Positions 28,400 through 37,822 of a stretch of 64,000 nt of DNA are shown here, piece after piece (the first letter of the stretch is position 1; each line of letters starts with the position of its first letter). A program made the translations under genes and the position numbers. The notes below the pieces were generated by a model. It was not told the origin of the DNA. It saw only the letters and a program-made list of their open reading frames with translations, and did not search any database. This stretch comes from Vreelandella azerica (lineage in GTDB: Bacteria > Pseudomonadota > Gammaproteobacteria > Pseudomonadales > Halomonadaceae). The stretch is taken from assembly GCF_013112225.1 (NCBI RefSeq), contig NZ_JABFHI010000005.1, forward strand, positions 186,001-250,000, written 5' to 3'.

Positions 28400-30205
28400 G
28401 GCTTAAACCTTTTACAAATAAAAGCCTGAAGGTAGTGCCTTCCGGGCTGCTGTCATTAATACTGAGTTCGCCATCCAGTTGGCGCATGATCAGGCGGGCC
28501 ATGGCAAGCCCCAGGCCAATGCCAGGCTGCTCACTATCGGTCACCAAGCGGGTGAACAGGGAAAATGCCTGATCGTGATGCTTCGGGGCGATGCCTACTC
28601 CGTTATCCTGGATGAACACCTGCCAGTGGTCGGGGCGTTCTTCTGCCCATAGCTTAACACAAAGATACTTTTCGGCATGATGATAGCGGCAGGCATTATC
28701 CAAAAGTATCTCGAAAAGTTGGTACAGCCGCCGCTGATCCCCGATCACAATCGGTAAAGGGCTGAAGGACACCTTCGCACCCAGCTTTTGGAGGCGGTCT
28801 GCCAGCGCTGGTGCGCTCAGCAGTTGGTTGACCAGATCATTGAGGTCGACGGCGGCAAGCTCAGGTGGCATTTGGGTCATCTCCAAATAGTGTCTGGCCC
28901 CCTCGACAAGCGTGCTTAACCTGGCTGCCTGAGCGTTGATAAACGCAACGGCCTGGCGATCCTGCGGGTCGTCCAGGCGGGCATGTTCAAGCTGGCTGGA
29001 GAACACCATCAGACGCCGAGAAGGTTCCTGAAAGTGATGGGTCATGACCTGAGTTAAGCGCTCCATTTCCTGGGCATAATCTGTCAGGCGTTGCTCACGG
29101 TGCTGCAGTTGCTGGCCATCTGGTTCAGGGTCTGGGCCAGGTGATCCAGCTCCCGCACAGAAAAGGTGCTACGGATAGGCTGATGCTGGCCGGCTCCAAT
29201 AGTGGCAATGCCACGCATCAGTTGATTCAGGGGTGTCAGGATAAGCTGCCGGATACGCCACAGCGACAAAGGCACCATCAGCAAAGCCGTCACCAGCATG
29301 GCAATGATCAACCCTTCTCGGGTGATACGCTGTTCCTCATGATACTGGCTGGCTGGATAGTGGAGCAGCGCACCGGGAATAGCGGACTGGCTGGCGAACC
29401 CTTGGTATTGCCAGAAACCACTGTCGTTATGCAGTAAAGACGTCGTCTCAAGCATTTGTTGAGGTTGGTCACTATATTGATTCAGAGCATCGGCCTTATT
29501 GATCAGGTGAGCCTGAACGCCGCTGGGCAACACCTGCTGGAAAACCGTTTCGCTTAACGCATAGGCCAGAACCAGGGTGCCCAATGCTTGATTCTGCTGG
29601 GTTAACGGATGGACATGAATATAGTAAGGAGCACCGTGAATCAAATGGTAGTCGCCGTCTTGATGTTGGACGGCCTGCCAGCCGTCGTTAATTTCGGCCA
29701 ATAACAGCAGATCGTCACTGTCTGTGTGGCGAGTATGCTGCTGCAGTTTGGCCGTGGCCTGCTCAAAGCTGACAATGCCCTGCTCAAGCCCCTGGCTCCC
29801 CTGGCGGGCATAGCTGACCAGCTGGTTATCATGGCTGAATACATAGGCGCTGTTGGCCCGCCCGTTCTGAATTAAGGCTTGCAGATCGTCGGCGATACGC
29901 TGTTTTTCGGGGTTGAAGATAATCGCTTGATAGTTTTCCGGGTCTTCAAAGTCGCGGATCAGGCTGAGGGCCGCGAGAACTCTGGCTTGGCTCTCCAGCC
30001 ACTGGGCTTCTTCGTGTATTTCATGACTGATGTCATTTAGAGTGGTGTTGATCTGCTGAATGCTGGTCGCCAGGGTGCTTTCTGCGGCATCGCGATGATA
30101 GGCCAGCAGGTTACGGTCAATCAGGTAGCCGCTGATGGCAAGTGCCATAATGACAATGACCGTCACATAGGCCGGTAGCTTGAAGGCAAGCGAACGAAAA
30201 GGCAT
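28383..30205 (-). CDS. membrane sensor histidine kinase with CHASE4-like sensor, HK-A (frameshifted)
   Basis: The first gene of the operon. Residues 1-30 form a membrane helix (VTVIVIMALAISGYLI), followed by a ~250-residue periplasmic domain with the pattern of CHASE4-type sensors (EEAQWLESQARVLAAL, NSAYVFSHDNQLVSYAR, LGTLVLAYALSE), a second helix, a HAMP domain, then in the next frame the H-box [17 protein letters not shown] and HATPase parts QDNGVGIAPKHHDQAFSLF and GIGLGLAMARLIMRQ. One base missing at about 29111 restores NQMASQLQHREQRLTDYA. It shares the unusual HHFQEPSRR box with HK-B. The divergent gap to the PotD-like gene (30206-30381) should hold its promoter. Confidence 0.82.
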
Positions 30206-30381
30206 CAGGCAATAAGCTCCACATCAGCGGGTGTTACCGGCATTCTACCTGCCTGGCAGTGGTTTCTCCTCCTGAAAGGCAGGCGCCTTGGCGGTAGGTG
30301 CCTGGATATTGCATTGATGTCTTGTATTCAGGAACTCAAACCCGGCATGATGCAGTACAACAACAATCAGGGAGCATCCTG

Positions 30382-31617
30382 TTGAAACGTCGCGATGTGC
30401 TTAAAGCAGGGGGAGCCGGTTTGCTGTTGGGAACAGCAGGCTTTCCTGCCATTGTGAAAGCACTCAATCGCCCGCCGACCCTGCGCGTTGTGGGCACCCA
30501 TGTCACGCTTCAGGAACCCATAAGGCGCCGCGCGGAGCAGGATCTGGGGATCAACATCGAGTTTCATCCCGGTGGCAGTGCCGAAGTGCTGCTGAAGGCA
30601 GCGACAGACCCAGGTGCCTTTGATCTCTATGAGCAATGGACAAACAGCATTCGCGTACTTTGGCAGGCCAATACCATCCGACCGATAGACACTCGGCGCC
30701 TGACCTACTGGAAAGACATCAATAATCTGCCCAAAACCGGCAAGATTTCACCGGCGGCGCGGGTGGGCCAGGGCGATGCACCTCACCGGCTGCTGTATGC
30801 CCAGCCGGATGGCACCCTGGGGCACACGCCCACGGACAGAATCAGCTTTCTGCCCTATGCCCATAATGTAGATTCCTTCGGTTACCGCACCGATGTTATT
30901 GAAGAGGGCATTCCCTATGAAACCGAAAGCTGGGGGTGGTTACTGGACAAGCAACAGCGTGGCCGGGTGGCGATTATCAATGAACCGAGCATTGGTTTGT
31001 TCGATCTGGCGCTAGCCGCCCAGAGCAAAGGCCTGATGCAGTTTGGCGATATCGGTAACATGAGCCGACAGGAAGTCGATCAGCTGTTTGAGATCCTGAT
31101 TGATTACAAGCGCCAAGGACAGTTTCGCGGTTTCTGGTCATCGGTGCCCCACTCTGTTGATCTTATGGCAAGAAACGAAGTGGATATTTCCAGTATGTTT
31201 TCGCCAGCGGCCTTCCGCTTGCGCGGTATGGGGATTCCTTGTGCCTACGCAGCGCCTAAAGAAGGTTACCGAGCCTGGTATGGGGTTATGTGCCTGTCAT
31301 CTGCTGTCAATTCAGAACGCAAGGAGCTTGCTTACGCCTTTATGAACTGGTGGCTTTCCGGGTGGCCGGGTGCCTTCATTGCCCGGCAGGGCTACTATAT
31401 TGCTAATCCTCAGCAGGCCAGGCAGTACCTCAATGCGGATGAGTGGAACTTCTGGTATGAAGGCAAACCTGCTGAAAATTCGATACCGGGAACCGATGGG
31501 TTAGAAGTCGCAGTGCCCGGCGAAGTGCGCCGGGGAGGAAGTTATCAGACCCGGTTCGAAAGGGTATCGGTCTGGAATACGGTCATGGATACCTATGAAT
31601 ACTCCTTAACCAAATAG
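30382..31617 (+). CDS. Tat-exported spermidine/putrescine-type (PotD-like) solute-binding protein
   Basis: The protein starts with a twin-arginine signal (LKRRDVLKAGGAGLLLGTAG), so I choose the TTG at 30382, 7 nt after AGGGAG; an earlier in-frame start adds 28 residues in front of the RR motif. The mature part looks like a PotD/extracellular solute-binding family 1 domain (LRVVGTHVTLQEPIRRRAEQ, AIINEPSIGLFDLALAAQ, YGVMCLSSAVNSERKELAY). No permease or ATPase is adjacent; instead a membrane diguanylate cyclase follows ~10-70 bp later. This resembles polyamine-sensing NspS/MbaA of Vibrio, where a PotD-like protein controls a c-di-GMP enzyme. The ligand is not known. Confidence 0.82.
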   Translation: MKRRDVLKAGGAGLLLGTAGFPAIVKALNRPPTLRVVGTHVTLQEPIRRRAEQDLGINIEFHPGGSAEVLLKAATDPGAFDLYEQWTNSIRVLWQANTIRPIDTRRLTYWKDINNLPKTGKISPAARVGQGDAPHRLLYAQPDGTLGHTPTDRISFLPYAHNVDSFGYRTDVIEEGIPYETESWGWLLDKQQRGRVAIINEPSIGLFDLALAAQSKGLMQFGDIGNMSRQEVDQLFEILIDYKRQGQFRGFWSSVPHSVDLMARNEVDISSMFSPAAFRLRGMGIPCAYAAPKEGYRAWYGVMCLSSAVNSERKELAYAFMNWWLSGWPGAFIARQGYYIANPQQARQYLNADEWNFWYEGKPAENSIPGTDGLEVAVPGEVRRGGSYQTRFERVSVWNTVMDTYEYSLTK

Positions 31618-31685
31618 AGAGACCTATTGCTGGCATAAAGCGGTTTTCCCATTGGCGTCTGAAAAACAGACTTTTTGCCGGCTTT

Positions 31686-33345
31686 ATGGTGATAGGGCTG
31701 GTAGGTGGAGGCTTGGCGCTTTTCATGGGACTGGCCATCAGCAATATCTATGCAGACTTTCGCCGCTTTAATCTGGTGAGCGAACGGGTTGAACTGGGGT
31801 ATGACCTGTCTACCCAAATGGTGATTCTGCAACGTTTGTCCGAGAAGTTTATACAGGAAGGTGACCGTTTTTCCGCCGATCAGATCGATCTGGCCCTGGA
31901 AAAGGCTAACACTGTGCTTGCTATGCTGGAAGACGATGCCAGCGCGCCGATCAGCCAGCGTGCAGGCATCATGGCCGTTCATCTGAATAACTTTCAGGAG
32001 GCGTTTGCCGAGGTCAAACGGCAGCGCGAGCGCCAGAACCAGCTGACCAATGAGGCAATTCATGCCCAGGCCGAGCTGCATGGCAATCTGATCGATAACT
32101 TTGCTGACAGGGCGCTGGGCGCAGAATCCGCTGCCCTGGTCGAGCGGCTACGCACCTCGCTATTGCAGATAGAAGGCTTTGCCCGCGACTATTTTGATTC
32201 ACTTGACAATGCCCTGATTCGCCAAATCAGAGGCAATGTACGCCAGTCCCAGGCGTTGATTCGACAGCTTCAGGCGTTGCATCAGGAGGACGCTTTTGCG
32301 GGGCTTTTGCCCAGAATGGATGCGTCGATACTCGCTTATCAGGAGGCGATTCTTGAAGCGGTGCAGCGCACGCGGGGTTATCTTTTCCTGGTCAATGTGG
32401 TTATGGCGGCGGAAACCTATGAAATTCTCTATCAATCGGAGCGACTGGCCGAAGAGCTGCGCCAGGAAATGCTCGCGATTGAGGAAAGCGTTGACTATAA
32501 AAAGCAGCAGGTGTTTGTGCTGGCGCTCATTGGCAGCGTTACAATGCTGCTGCTTATCGTGGGACTCTCTTATGCGTTAGGTCGCAGTATTGCCACGCCG
32601 ATTGAAAACTTGGCTGGCGTTTTCCGGCGTCTTGCCCGAGGAGAAACGGCGCCCATCAAGCCTGGCCATGAAGCAGGCTACGAGCTTCAGGAGTTATCCA
32701 GAGCCTCCGAGGTTTTTCGCGAGAAAATGCCGAAACCCAGCAACTACTGGAAAGGTACCGCGAAATTAGTGAGGAGCTGGAAGAAAAGGTCAAGGAACGC
32801 ACTCAGGCACTTGAAGAAGCCAACCAGCAGCTGCAGGAGCTTTCCCGCACTGATGGCCTGACGGGCCTTGCCAATCGGCGCTACTTTGAGGAAATTCTGG
32901 CACGAGAATGGTTAACCGCACAACGCAATGACCTCAGCCTGACCGTTATCATGCTGGATGTTGATTACTTCAAGGCGTTTAATGATCGCTATGGGCACCA
33001 GGTCGGTGATCAAGGCCTGCGAGAAGTGGCGCTGGTGTTAAAACAGCATGCTCGGCGAGGTAACGATATAGCCGCGCGGTATGGCGGAGAAGAGTTCATC
33101 ATCATTCTTCAGGATAGCGACCAGGCGTCAGGCGCAGCGATTGCTGAACGTATCCGCTATAGCCTGGAGGCGCTTGATATCGCTCATGAAGGCTCCCCAA
33201 TCAAAAAAGTAACGGCCAGTTTCGGCGTCGCGGCGGGCAAGCCAAGCGAAGGTTTCAACAGTGCTTTTGAGCTGGTCAAAAAGCAGATGACGCCCTCTAC
33301 CAAGCCAAGCAGACGGGTAGAAACCGTGTAGTAGCTTTGGCCTAG
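31686..33345 (+). CDS. membrane diguanylate cyclase with helical periplasmic sensor (frameshifted)
   Basis: N-terminal helix (MVIGLVGGGLALFMGLAIS), a ~250-residue helical periplasmic region, second helix (VLALIGSVTMLLLIVGLSYA), HAMP, a coiled coil, and a GGDEF domain with TDGLTGLANRRYF, MLDVDYFKAFNDRYGHQ and RYGGEEF. Breaks at the A4 run 32724-32727 and A5 run 33278-33282 are each mended by one A, giving EKNAETQQLLERYRE and KKADDALYQAKQTGRNRV with stop at 33343-33345. The open frame continues upstream of the ATG at 31686 (RFSHWRLKNRLFAGF), so the real start is probably near 31627 with another indel. It lies directly behind the PotD-like gene and probably forms a sensory pair with it. Confidence 0.82.
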
Positions 33346-33351
33346 ATTGCT

Positions 33352-34298
33352 TCAAGCGGGAATAGTCCTGTCTTTGCCCAAGAACTTTGCCCTGTATAAG
33401 GCGCTGTCGGCGCGCTTGAGTGTCTCTTCATGGCTCTCATCGCTTGATGCCATGGCGGTAACGCCCATGCTGGCCGTCACTGCCACGTCATCCAGCTGAA
33501 AACGTTTCAGTTTCTGCCTCAGACAGCGCTGAAGTCGCCTTGCAAACTGGAGGGCATAATCATGCTCCGTATTGGCAAGCACAAAAACAAACTCATCGCC
33601 GCCAAAACGGCAGACCGTATCTGTCTTGCGTGATTCTGACGCGCATATGTCAGCGACACTCAATAACATCCGTCGCCCAGATGATGCCCTTGGGTATCAT
33701 TGACGTGTTTAAGGTTATCCAGATCCATTATAAGAATCGAAGTGGGCACTGAGTGACGTTTGAAAATCTCAAACTGGAAGGTCAGTTCACGCTCCATTTT
33801 GCGACGATTATAAAGTCCGGTGAGCTGATCGGTTTCGCCCAGTTCCTTTAACTTTAGCTCATAGCGGCGCCGCTCTGAGATATTGCTGGCAACCCATAAA
33901 ACAACCGGTTCACCATCCACGCGAAAATCCAGCGCCTGGATACGCGCCTCAAACCATATCGGCTGCGCTGGCCCCTTATCAGGCAAGCCTTTTACGTCAT
34001 AACCATCAAGTTCGTATTCGGTGATCAGTAGCTGTCTCGATGCCAGCGCCTGCTCAATCTGTGCCAGAAACCAGTCGGCCTTTTCAGGTTTGATGATATC
34101 GGCAATCGTTAGCCCCACCAGGCCACTGCCATCATGATAGTAACGGGCATCTCTACCGCCAAAGACAGCCACGTATTTTCCCTGACGTGTCAGCACAAAA
34201 GCGGGGTCAGGCAGCGCCTCAAGTACGGCAAATGCCTGCTCGATGCCCATCAGGAAGCCTTCATCCGAACTGCTATAGTCAGTATCCACACTAACCAC
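33352..34298 (-). CDS. PAS-GGDEF diguanylate cyclase (frameshifted)
   Basis: A cytoplasmic ~315-residue protein with one PAS domain (VLEALPDPAFVLTRQGKYVA to VASNISERRRYELKLKEL) and a GGDEF domain (TDQLTGLYNRRKMER, ILIMDLDNLKHVNDTQGHH, RFGGDEF). The frame breaks near 33665; one extra G gives HLGDGMLLSVADI. The start codon is uncertain: a GTG at 34298 or later GTG/ATG codons are possible. It is convergent with the preceding cyclase, stops 6 bp apart. Confidence 0.82.
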
Positions 34299-34396
34299 CT
34301 AGATCATTAACCGTAATGAATAGCCAGTGTGCTTCAGGTTTTGAAACAGGACTTCCACTCAGCGCTACATTGGCAAGGTTTATTGATTGCCTGAAT

Positions 34397-35362
34397 TCAG
34401 GAACAGCCATCAGCGGCTGCGCGTGCTTCACCGGGCGCGCAGCCAAAGCGGTTTCTGAACGCACGGTAAAACCAGGAGAGGTGATTGAAGCCAGATTGAA
34501 AAGCAATCTCGCTGATTGAGCGGCGTCTGGCGTTAGGGTTGGTCAGCATGGCAAAGGCAAGCTGTAGCCGCTGTTCAAGTAGGTAATCCGTAAAGGACGT
34601 GCCCTGGCTGCTAAACAGGGCGCGAATATAGCTGGGAGAGACACCATGCCGGGATGCCAGTTGATCCAATGACAGCGATGACCGTGCATGTAGCTTGATA
34701 TCTGATTTGATGGCTCTCAGGCGTGCGTCTCTTAAACTGCCACGCCGGGCATGCATGGCAGCATCACGCTTGGCCATCAGTGCCAGGCAGGCCAGGTCCA
34801 GCATTTGACGGCTATAAGATAGCGTTGACGACACTTCCAGCGCATCCGAGCAAGCGGTCAGCGAGAGCGCAAGGCGGGTCAGGTGATGTAAGGGTTCGCT
34901 AGGTGGCAGCAGGTTTTTAGGCAGGTGATCCATCTGCTTGATCAGTGGGCCGAGCTGCGCTCGCGGAAAGGCAATGCTGAGAAAGTTGGTTCTTTCGCCG
35001 AAGAAATCAACGCTGCCAGACTGATGATTGAAAACAAGCCGTGCACCGCCTGGTTTCAGCGCCAACGAATCGTGGGACTTCAGATGAGATAGCCAGCCGC
35101 CTTCACCGCCAGGGTGAATCAGAAAGGTAATATCATCATTGCCATCAACCACCTGGGGTGACTCGCGTGCTGCCCGCAAGGAGGAGGACGTCACATTAGC
35201 AATTGATACCCCAGGTAAAAGCCTGATGCGTGTCTCAACATGCGGTACTTGGTTGCGACGCGTCAATAACGATACCTGTGAGATTGCACTGTAAACCTCC
35301 TGTGCAGCCTCCAGACGCTCACTTACAGCGAAGTCACTGGTAGAAAACGCAATAAAAGTCAT
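34397..35362 (-). CDS. AraC family transcriptional regulator
   Basis: The 321-residue protein has an N-terminal ligand/dimer region of the AraC-binding-domain-like type and a C-terminal double helix-turn-helix: SSLSLDQLASRHGVSPSYIRALF and SISEIAFQSGFNHLSWFYRAF with the terminal RNRFGCAPGE signature. I use ATG 35362; a TTG at 35383 would add seven residues. No adjacent operon is obviously its target, so the regulated genes are unknown. Confidence 0.85.
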   Translation of the reverse strand: MTFIAFSTSDFAVSERLEAAQEVYSAISQVSLLTRRNQVPHVETRIRLLPGVSIANVTSSSLRAARESPQVVDGNDDITFLIHPGGEGGWLSHLKSHDSLALKPGGARLVFNHQSGSVDFFGERTNFLSIAFPRAQLGPLIKQMDHLPKNLLPPSEPLHHLTRLALSLTACSDALEVSSTLSYSRQMLDLACLALMAKRDAAMHARRGSLRDARLRAIKSDIKLHARSSLSLDQLASRHGVSPSYIRALFSSQGTSFTDYLLEQRLQLAFAMLTNPNARRRSISEIAFQSGFNHLSWFYRAFRNRFGCAPGEARAAADGCS

Positions 35363-35471
35363 TGCATGATTGTAGCAGATCAATGTCCAAAGGTTGTAAA
35401 GCCGCTACCCGCAGAAAAGAGCGAATAATTTGCGCCGAAGTAGTGAAGGAAATTGTAGCTACGAAGCCACA

Positions 35472-36029
35472 TCAGGAACTGACAGATAACTGTATCTGCC
35501 GGGCTTTTTCTTTCAGAAGCGGTAAATAGCTGTCCAGCAGGGTATCCATATCGACTCGGGCGGCATCGGTACTGATGTTCAGAGCACCCAGCAACTTGCC
35601 CTCAGTATCGAAGGCGGGAATGGCAATTGAGCGCAGCCCGGAATCGAATTCCTGATCGACAATGGCATAGCCCTGTTGCCGTGCGGTTAAAATGGCCGCT
35701 TTCAGGTCGCCACGGCGGTTAAGGGTCTTGTCGGTATACGGCGTCAGTTTCACACCTTCCAGATAATCATCGAGTTCACCATCAGATAACTGGGCTAGCA
35801 GTATGCGCCCCATGGAAGTATAGGCCGCCGGCAGCTGAGTCCCTGTTGATAAGGTAATGGCCACCAGCCGGTGGGGAGCTGAAGAGCGGGCAATATAAAT
35901 TACTTCGTCGCCGTCCAGTACGCCCAGCGACGAGGATTTGAATTCTGGACTGTAACGGCGGCGCTTGCAAGGCGCTTCCAACACGCTTAATTCGGTCATG
36001 GGAGTGTCCACTAAGAAATAGGTGGACAT
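35472..36029 (-). pseudogene. IclR-family regulator lacking its DNA-binding domain, fused to IS3 OrfA start
   Basis: Residues ~32-185 are an IclR effector-binding domain (SSSLGVLDGDEVIYIARSS, STGTQLPAAYTSMGRILLA, GYAIVDQEFDSGLRSIAIPA). The first ~30 residues are foreign: APCKRRRYSPEFK is the typical start of an IS3-group OrfA, and the DNA before it carries a TGTCCACC...GTGGACA terminal repeat. The helix-turn-helix of the regulator is therefore lost and the ORF is a chimera. It may still fold as a ligand-binding domain but cannot bind DNA in the normal way. Confidence 0.75.
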
Positions 36030-36035
36030 CTACCG
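35945..36035 (-). mobile_element. IS3-family terminal fragment (left end and OrfA start)
   Basis: On the minus strand, ATGTCCACCTATTTCTTAG leads into GTGGACACTCCCATG and an OrfA-like start MTELSV...KRRRYSPEF. This is the end of an IS3-family element of the IS51-like type; the rest of the element is missing, deleted together with the 5' part of the iclR gene. Confidence 0.65.
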
Positions 36036-36133
36036 TCAAGGAAATCGTTGTTCAGCGGAAGGTGTGTTCATCGGTCGCATACCAAAAAGCTGACCAAGCT
36101 ATGCCTAAACAAGTCTATTTCAGACGGCAGAAA

Positions 36134-36158
36134 CAAAAAAAAGCACCCGTAGGTGCTT
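36134..36158 (-). terminator. intrinsic terminator, probably of ssrA
   Basis: Read on the minus strand, AAGCACC TACG GGTGCTT forms a 7-bp stem with a tetraloop and is followed by at least seven T. It lies 17 bp after the tmRNA-like 3' end at 36175-36188, as expected for an ssrA terminator. Confidence 0.75.
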
Positions 36159-36174
36159 GATTTGCTTAATAAGG

Positions 36175-36188
36175 TGGTGGAGGCGGCG
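36175..36188 (-). other. attachment-site scar: 3' end of ssrA (tmRNA)
   Basis: The minus strand reads CGCCGCCTCCACCA, identical to the 3' acceptor end typical of gammaproteobacterial tmRNA, followed by the terminator above. The sequence in front of it (to the right on the plus strand) is AT-rich and not tmRNA. Integrative elements often use the ssrA 3' end, leaving a short copy at one edge and rebuilding the gene at the other. The intact ssrA is not in this window. Confidence 0.6.
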
Positions 36189-36546
36189 TCCCGTTAAAAA
36201 TTGTATTAAGGTATTGTTTTATAAAAATATAATTGAGTTGTATTTTTAGTATATGCCCCCATATATGCCCCCTTTTTTGCTGGCTTTTTGACCATGCGGC
36301 CTACAGCGTAATTTTTTTGTTTCGGTGCTGTTTTCACCCAATTAATTTTTTGCCCATGCACTATATTCTAGAAATAACTAATATTTTTTGAACTTAACAA
36401 GCTTGCATATCAACAACGTTAACGCCACGTTCCGCTTGTGTGCTCTATAACGGAATCCAATCGCCTGTGTGCGTCAATCATTTTAATTAGAAATAAATGA
36501 TGTATCGAGGTCGCGTTTGCAGAAGTGCAAGCAGATAGGTATGAGT
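36189..36546. other. AT-rich island edge without genes
   Basis: About 360 bp of AT-rich DNA just inside the putative attachment site. It contains the direct repeats at 36251-36272 and no convincing ORF. No integrase gene is found here. Confidence 0.5.
36251..36272. repeat. direct repeats next to the attachment site, possible integrase arm sites
   Basis: ATATGCCCCC occurs at 36251-36260 and again at 36263-36272. Short direct repeats beside an att core are typical of tyrosine-recombinase arm-binding sites; this use is inferred from position. Confidence 0.5.
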
Positions 36547-36903
36547 TCAAAGCAGGTTTTGTGCTTTGAACTCAGGTGCACTTTCTTGCTCATAACTAGG
36601 ATCAGTAGGCCCTTTGTTGATGGTCGAGAGAGCGGTATTCGCATCTAAAATGACTGCTTTGATGCCGGTCACTCCCATTGCTCCTAATCGTGCGGTATGC
36701 ATCTCGCAATAGGCCTCGGCATTGATACGGGTGTCGAATAGATAGATTCCTCCTGCCAGCTGCTGATCAGCATCCTCTGTCCAGATTTTCCAAATTAAGC
36801 CGGGCTCATGATTGATACTTTCTGCCAGGGTTGTCATGGCATTGGTCATCTCTTCACCGAAAGGGCCATTAAAAGGGAAATGAACCTGCAATATGACGGA
36901 CAT
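36547..36903 (-). CDS. YdhR-family monooxygenase-like protein
   Basis: The 118-residue protein resembles YdhR (ferredoxin-like alpha/beta fold, antibiotic-biosynthesis-monooxygenase type): ILQVHFPFNGPFGEEMTNAM, EPGLIWKIWTEDADQQLAGG, IYLFDTRINAEAYCEMHTARL. Such proteins are small dimers of unclear biochemical role. I start at ATG 36903 because AGGAGG lies 6 nt upstream. A decayed second copy lies at about 37947-38345, as part of a local tandem duplication. Confidence 0.82.
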   Translation of the reverse strand: MSVILQVHFPFNGPFGEEMTNAMTTLAESINHEPGLIWKIWTEDADQQLAGGIYLFDTRINAEAYCEMHTARLGAMGVTGIKAVILDANTALSTINKGPTDPSYEQESAPEFKAQNLL

Positions 36904-37083
36904 GTTGCCTCCTGTGAGAATCATTGATGGTGAGGTATAAGCCTTTTCATCGTGAGGTGAATTATACTTCTAACTGTATATGCACGGGTTACTCTCCGAG
37001 TTCAAGCGCAGCTTGCGCTTTAATCCCAGGTAGATGATAAAAATATAGGCACGCCTATCAATGAGACGTGCCAAGTTGTAGTC

Positions 37084-37299
37084 TTATGCGGCGCTATTTC
37101 GCTCCTCGATCCGTTTTTCGATCCATTCGTTGATCTCGCTCTCAACCCACGCGACCGCACGTCCTCCAATCCTTACCGGCTGCGGGAATTGTTGTTGATC
37201 CATCAACCTATACAGCGTCGACGTGCTCATGCCGCAACGTTCTAAAACAGTGTTCCGGCGCAGCAGCTGTTGGTACTGGGTTTCATTCGTGTCTGTCAT
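37084..37299 (-). CDS. AlpA-family regulator (excisionase-like HTH protein)
   Basis: A 71-residue winged-helix protein of the AlpA type: NTVLERCGMSTSTLYRLMD, QFPQPVRIGGRAVAWVESEI and NEWIEKRIEER. AlpA proteins activate integrase genes or act as excision factors of tRNA/tmRNA-integrating elements; the CP4-57 element of E. coli, which sits in ssrA, carries one. Its presence 0.9 kb from the ssrA scar supports a former integrative element. The integrase itself is absent. A decayed copy is at 38437-38643. Confidence 0.88.
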   Translation of the reverse strand: MTDTNETQYQQLLRRNTVLERCGMSTSTLYRLMDQQQFPQPVRIGGRAVAWVESEINEWIEKRIEERNSAA

Positions 37300-37493
37300 C
37301 TGTCCTTCCTATTGTCTGGTATGAAAATTACCTAACAGGAGGAATAAGGTGAGCTGTTTAACTGTTTGCCCTTTTGAAATGTAAAATTATGCGATTTTAT
37401 GTGTTTTTAAGTTTGGTGCGTCATGTTAGTGCTTGTACTCAACTATCACTTGCTTATTTTGGATAAATAAACGGTCTTTCGAGTGAACTTCTC

Positions 37494-37777
37494 GATGCAG
37501 TTGTCTGTCTCTTTATTAGCCGTGACGAGTAAACACCTTCACCTTGCCCCTGCTATCCAACGCGGTGCTTGCAGGGCCAACATACGTGTGTGCAGAAGGG
37601 TCTCCATGACCGGTAATGGCATCCACCATGGTGATCTGTTGGTGGTAGATCGCAGCTTAGAGGCCTTGCTCGGGGGGCGTAATTGCCGTGGACGGAGATC
37701 TGACCGTCAAACGGCTTAAGCTGTTAGGCTAGCGCGCCTATCTGAAAGCCAACAATCCGGCTTATCGGCTCATCCCA
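37494..37777 (+). pseudogene. umuD remnant 1
   Basis: Fragments of UmuD are readable in changing frames: a degraded start, then MTGNGIHHGDLLVVDRSLEA, and an AYRPIP-like stretch (codons near 37745-37775). Compared with the copy at 47.3-47.7 kb it has an internal deletion before the catalytic-serine region and several frame breaks. It ends where the tRNA-Arg half begins. Confidence 0.7.
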
Positions 37778-37822
37778 CTCCTAAGCGGCAGGTCGCAGGT
37801 TCGAATCCTGCCAGGGACGCCA
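37778..37822 (+). other. 3' half of tRNA-Arg (anticodon CCU), attachment-site remnant
   Basis: From the anticodon loop CTCCTAA (37778-37784; anticodon CCT at 37780-37782) the sequence follows tRNA structure: 3' anticodon-stem strand GCGGC, variable loop, T-arm GCAGG-TTCGAAT-CCTGC, acceptor strand CAGGGAC, discriminator G and CCA. The 5' half is missing; umuD-like sequence stands in front. This is what an integrative element leaves when it recombines inside a tRNA gene. Confidence 0.78.

Noticed and set aside
36175-36546. Complete tmRNA (ssrA) gene
   Set aside because: Only the last 14 nt and the terminator match; no tag-peptide frame, pseudoknots or 5' acceptor are seen to the right.
37778-37822. 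Complete tRNA gene
   Set aside because: Only the 3' half from the anticodon loop to CCA is present; no matching 5' acceptor (GTCCCTG) or D-arm lies upstream, where umuD-like sequence is found instead.
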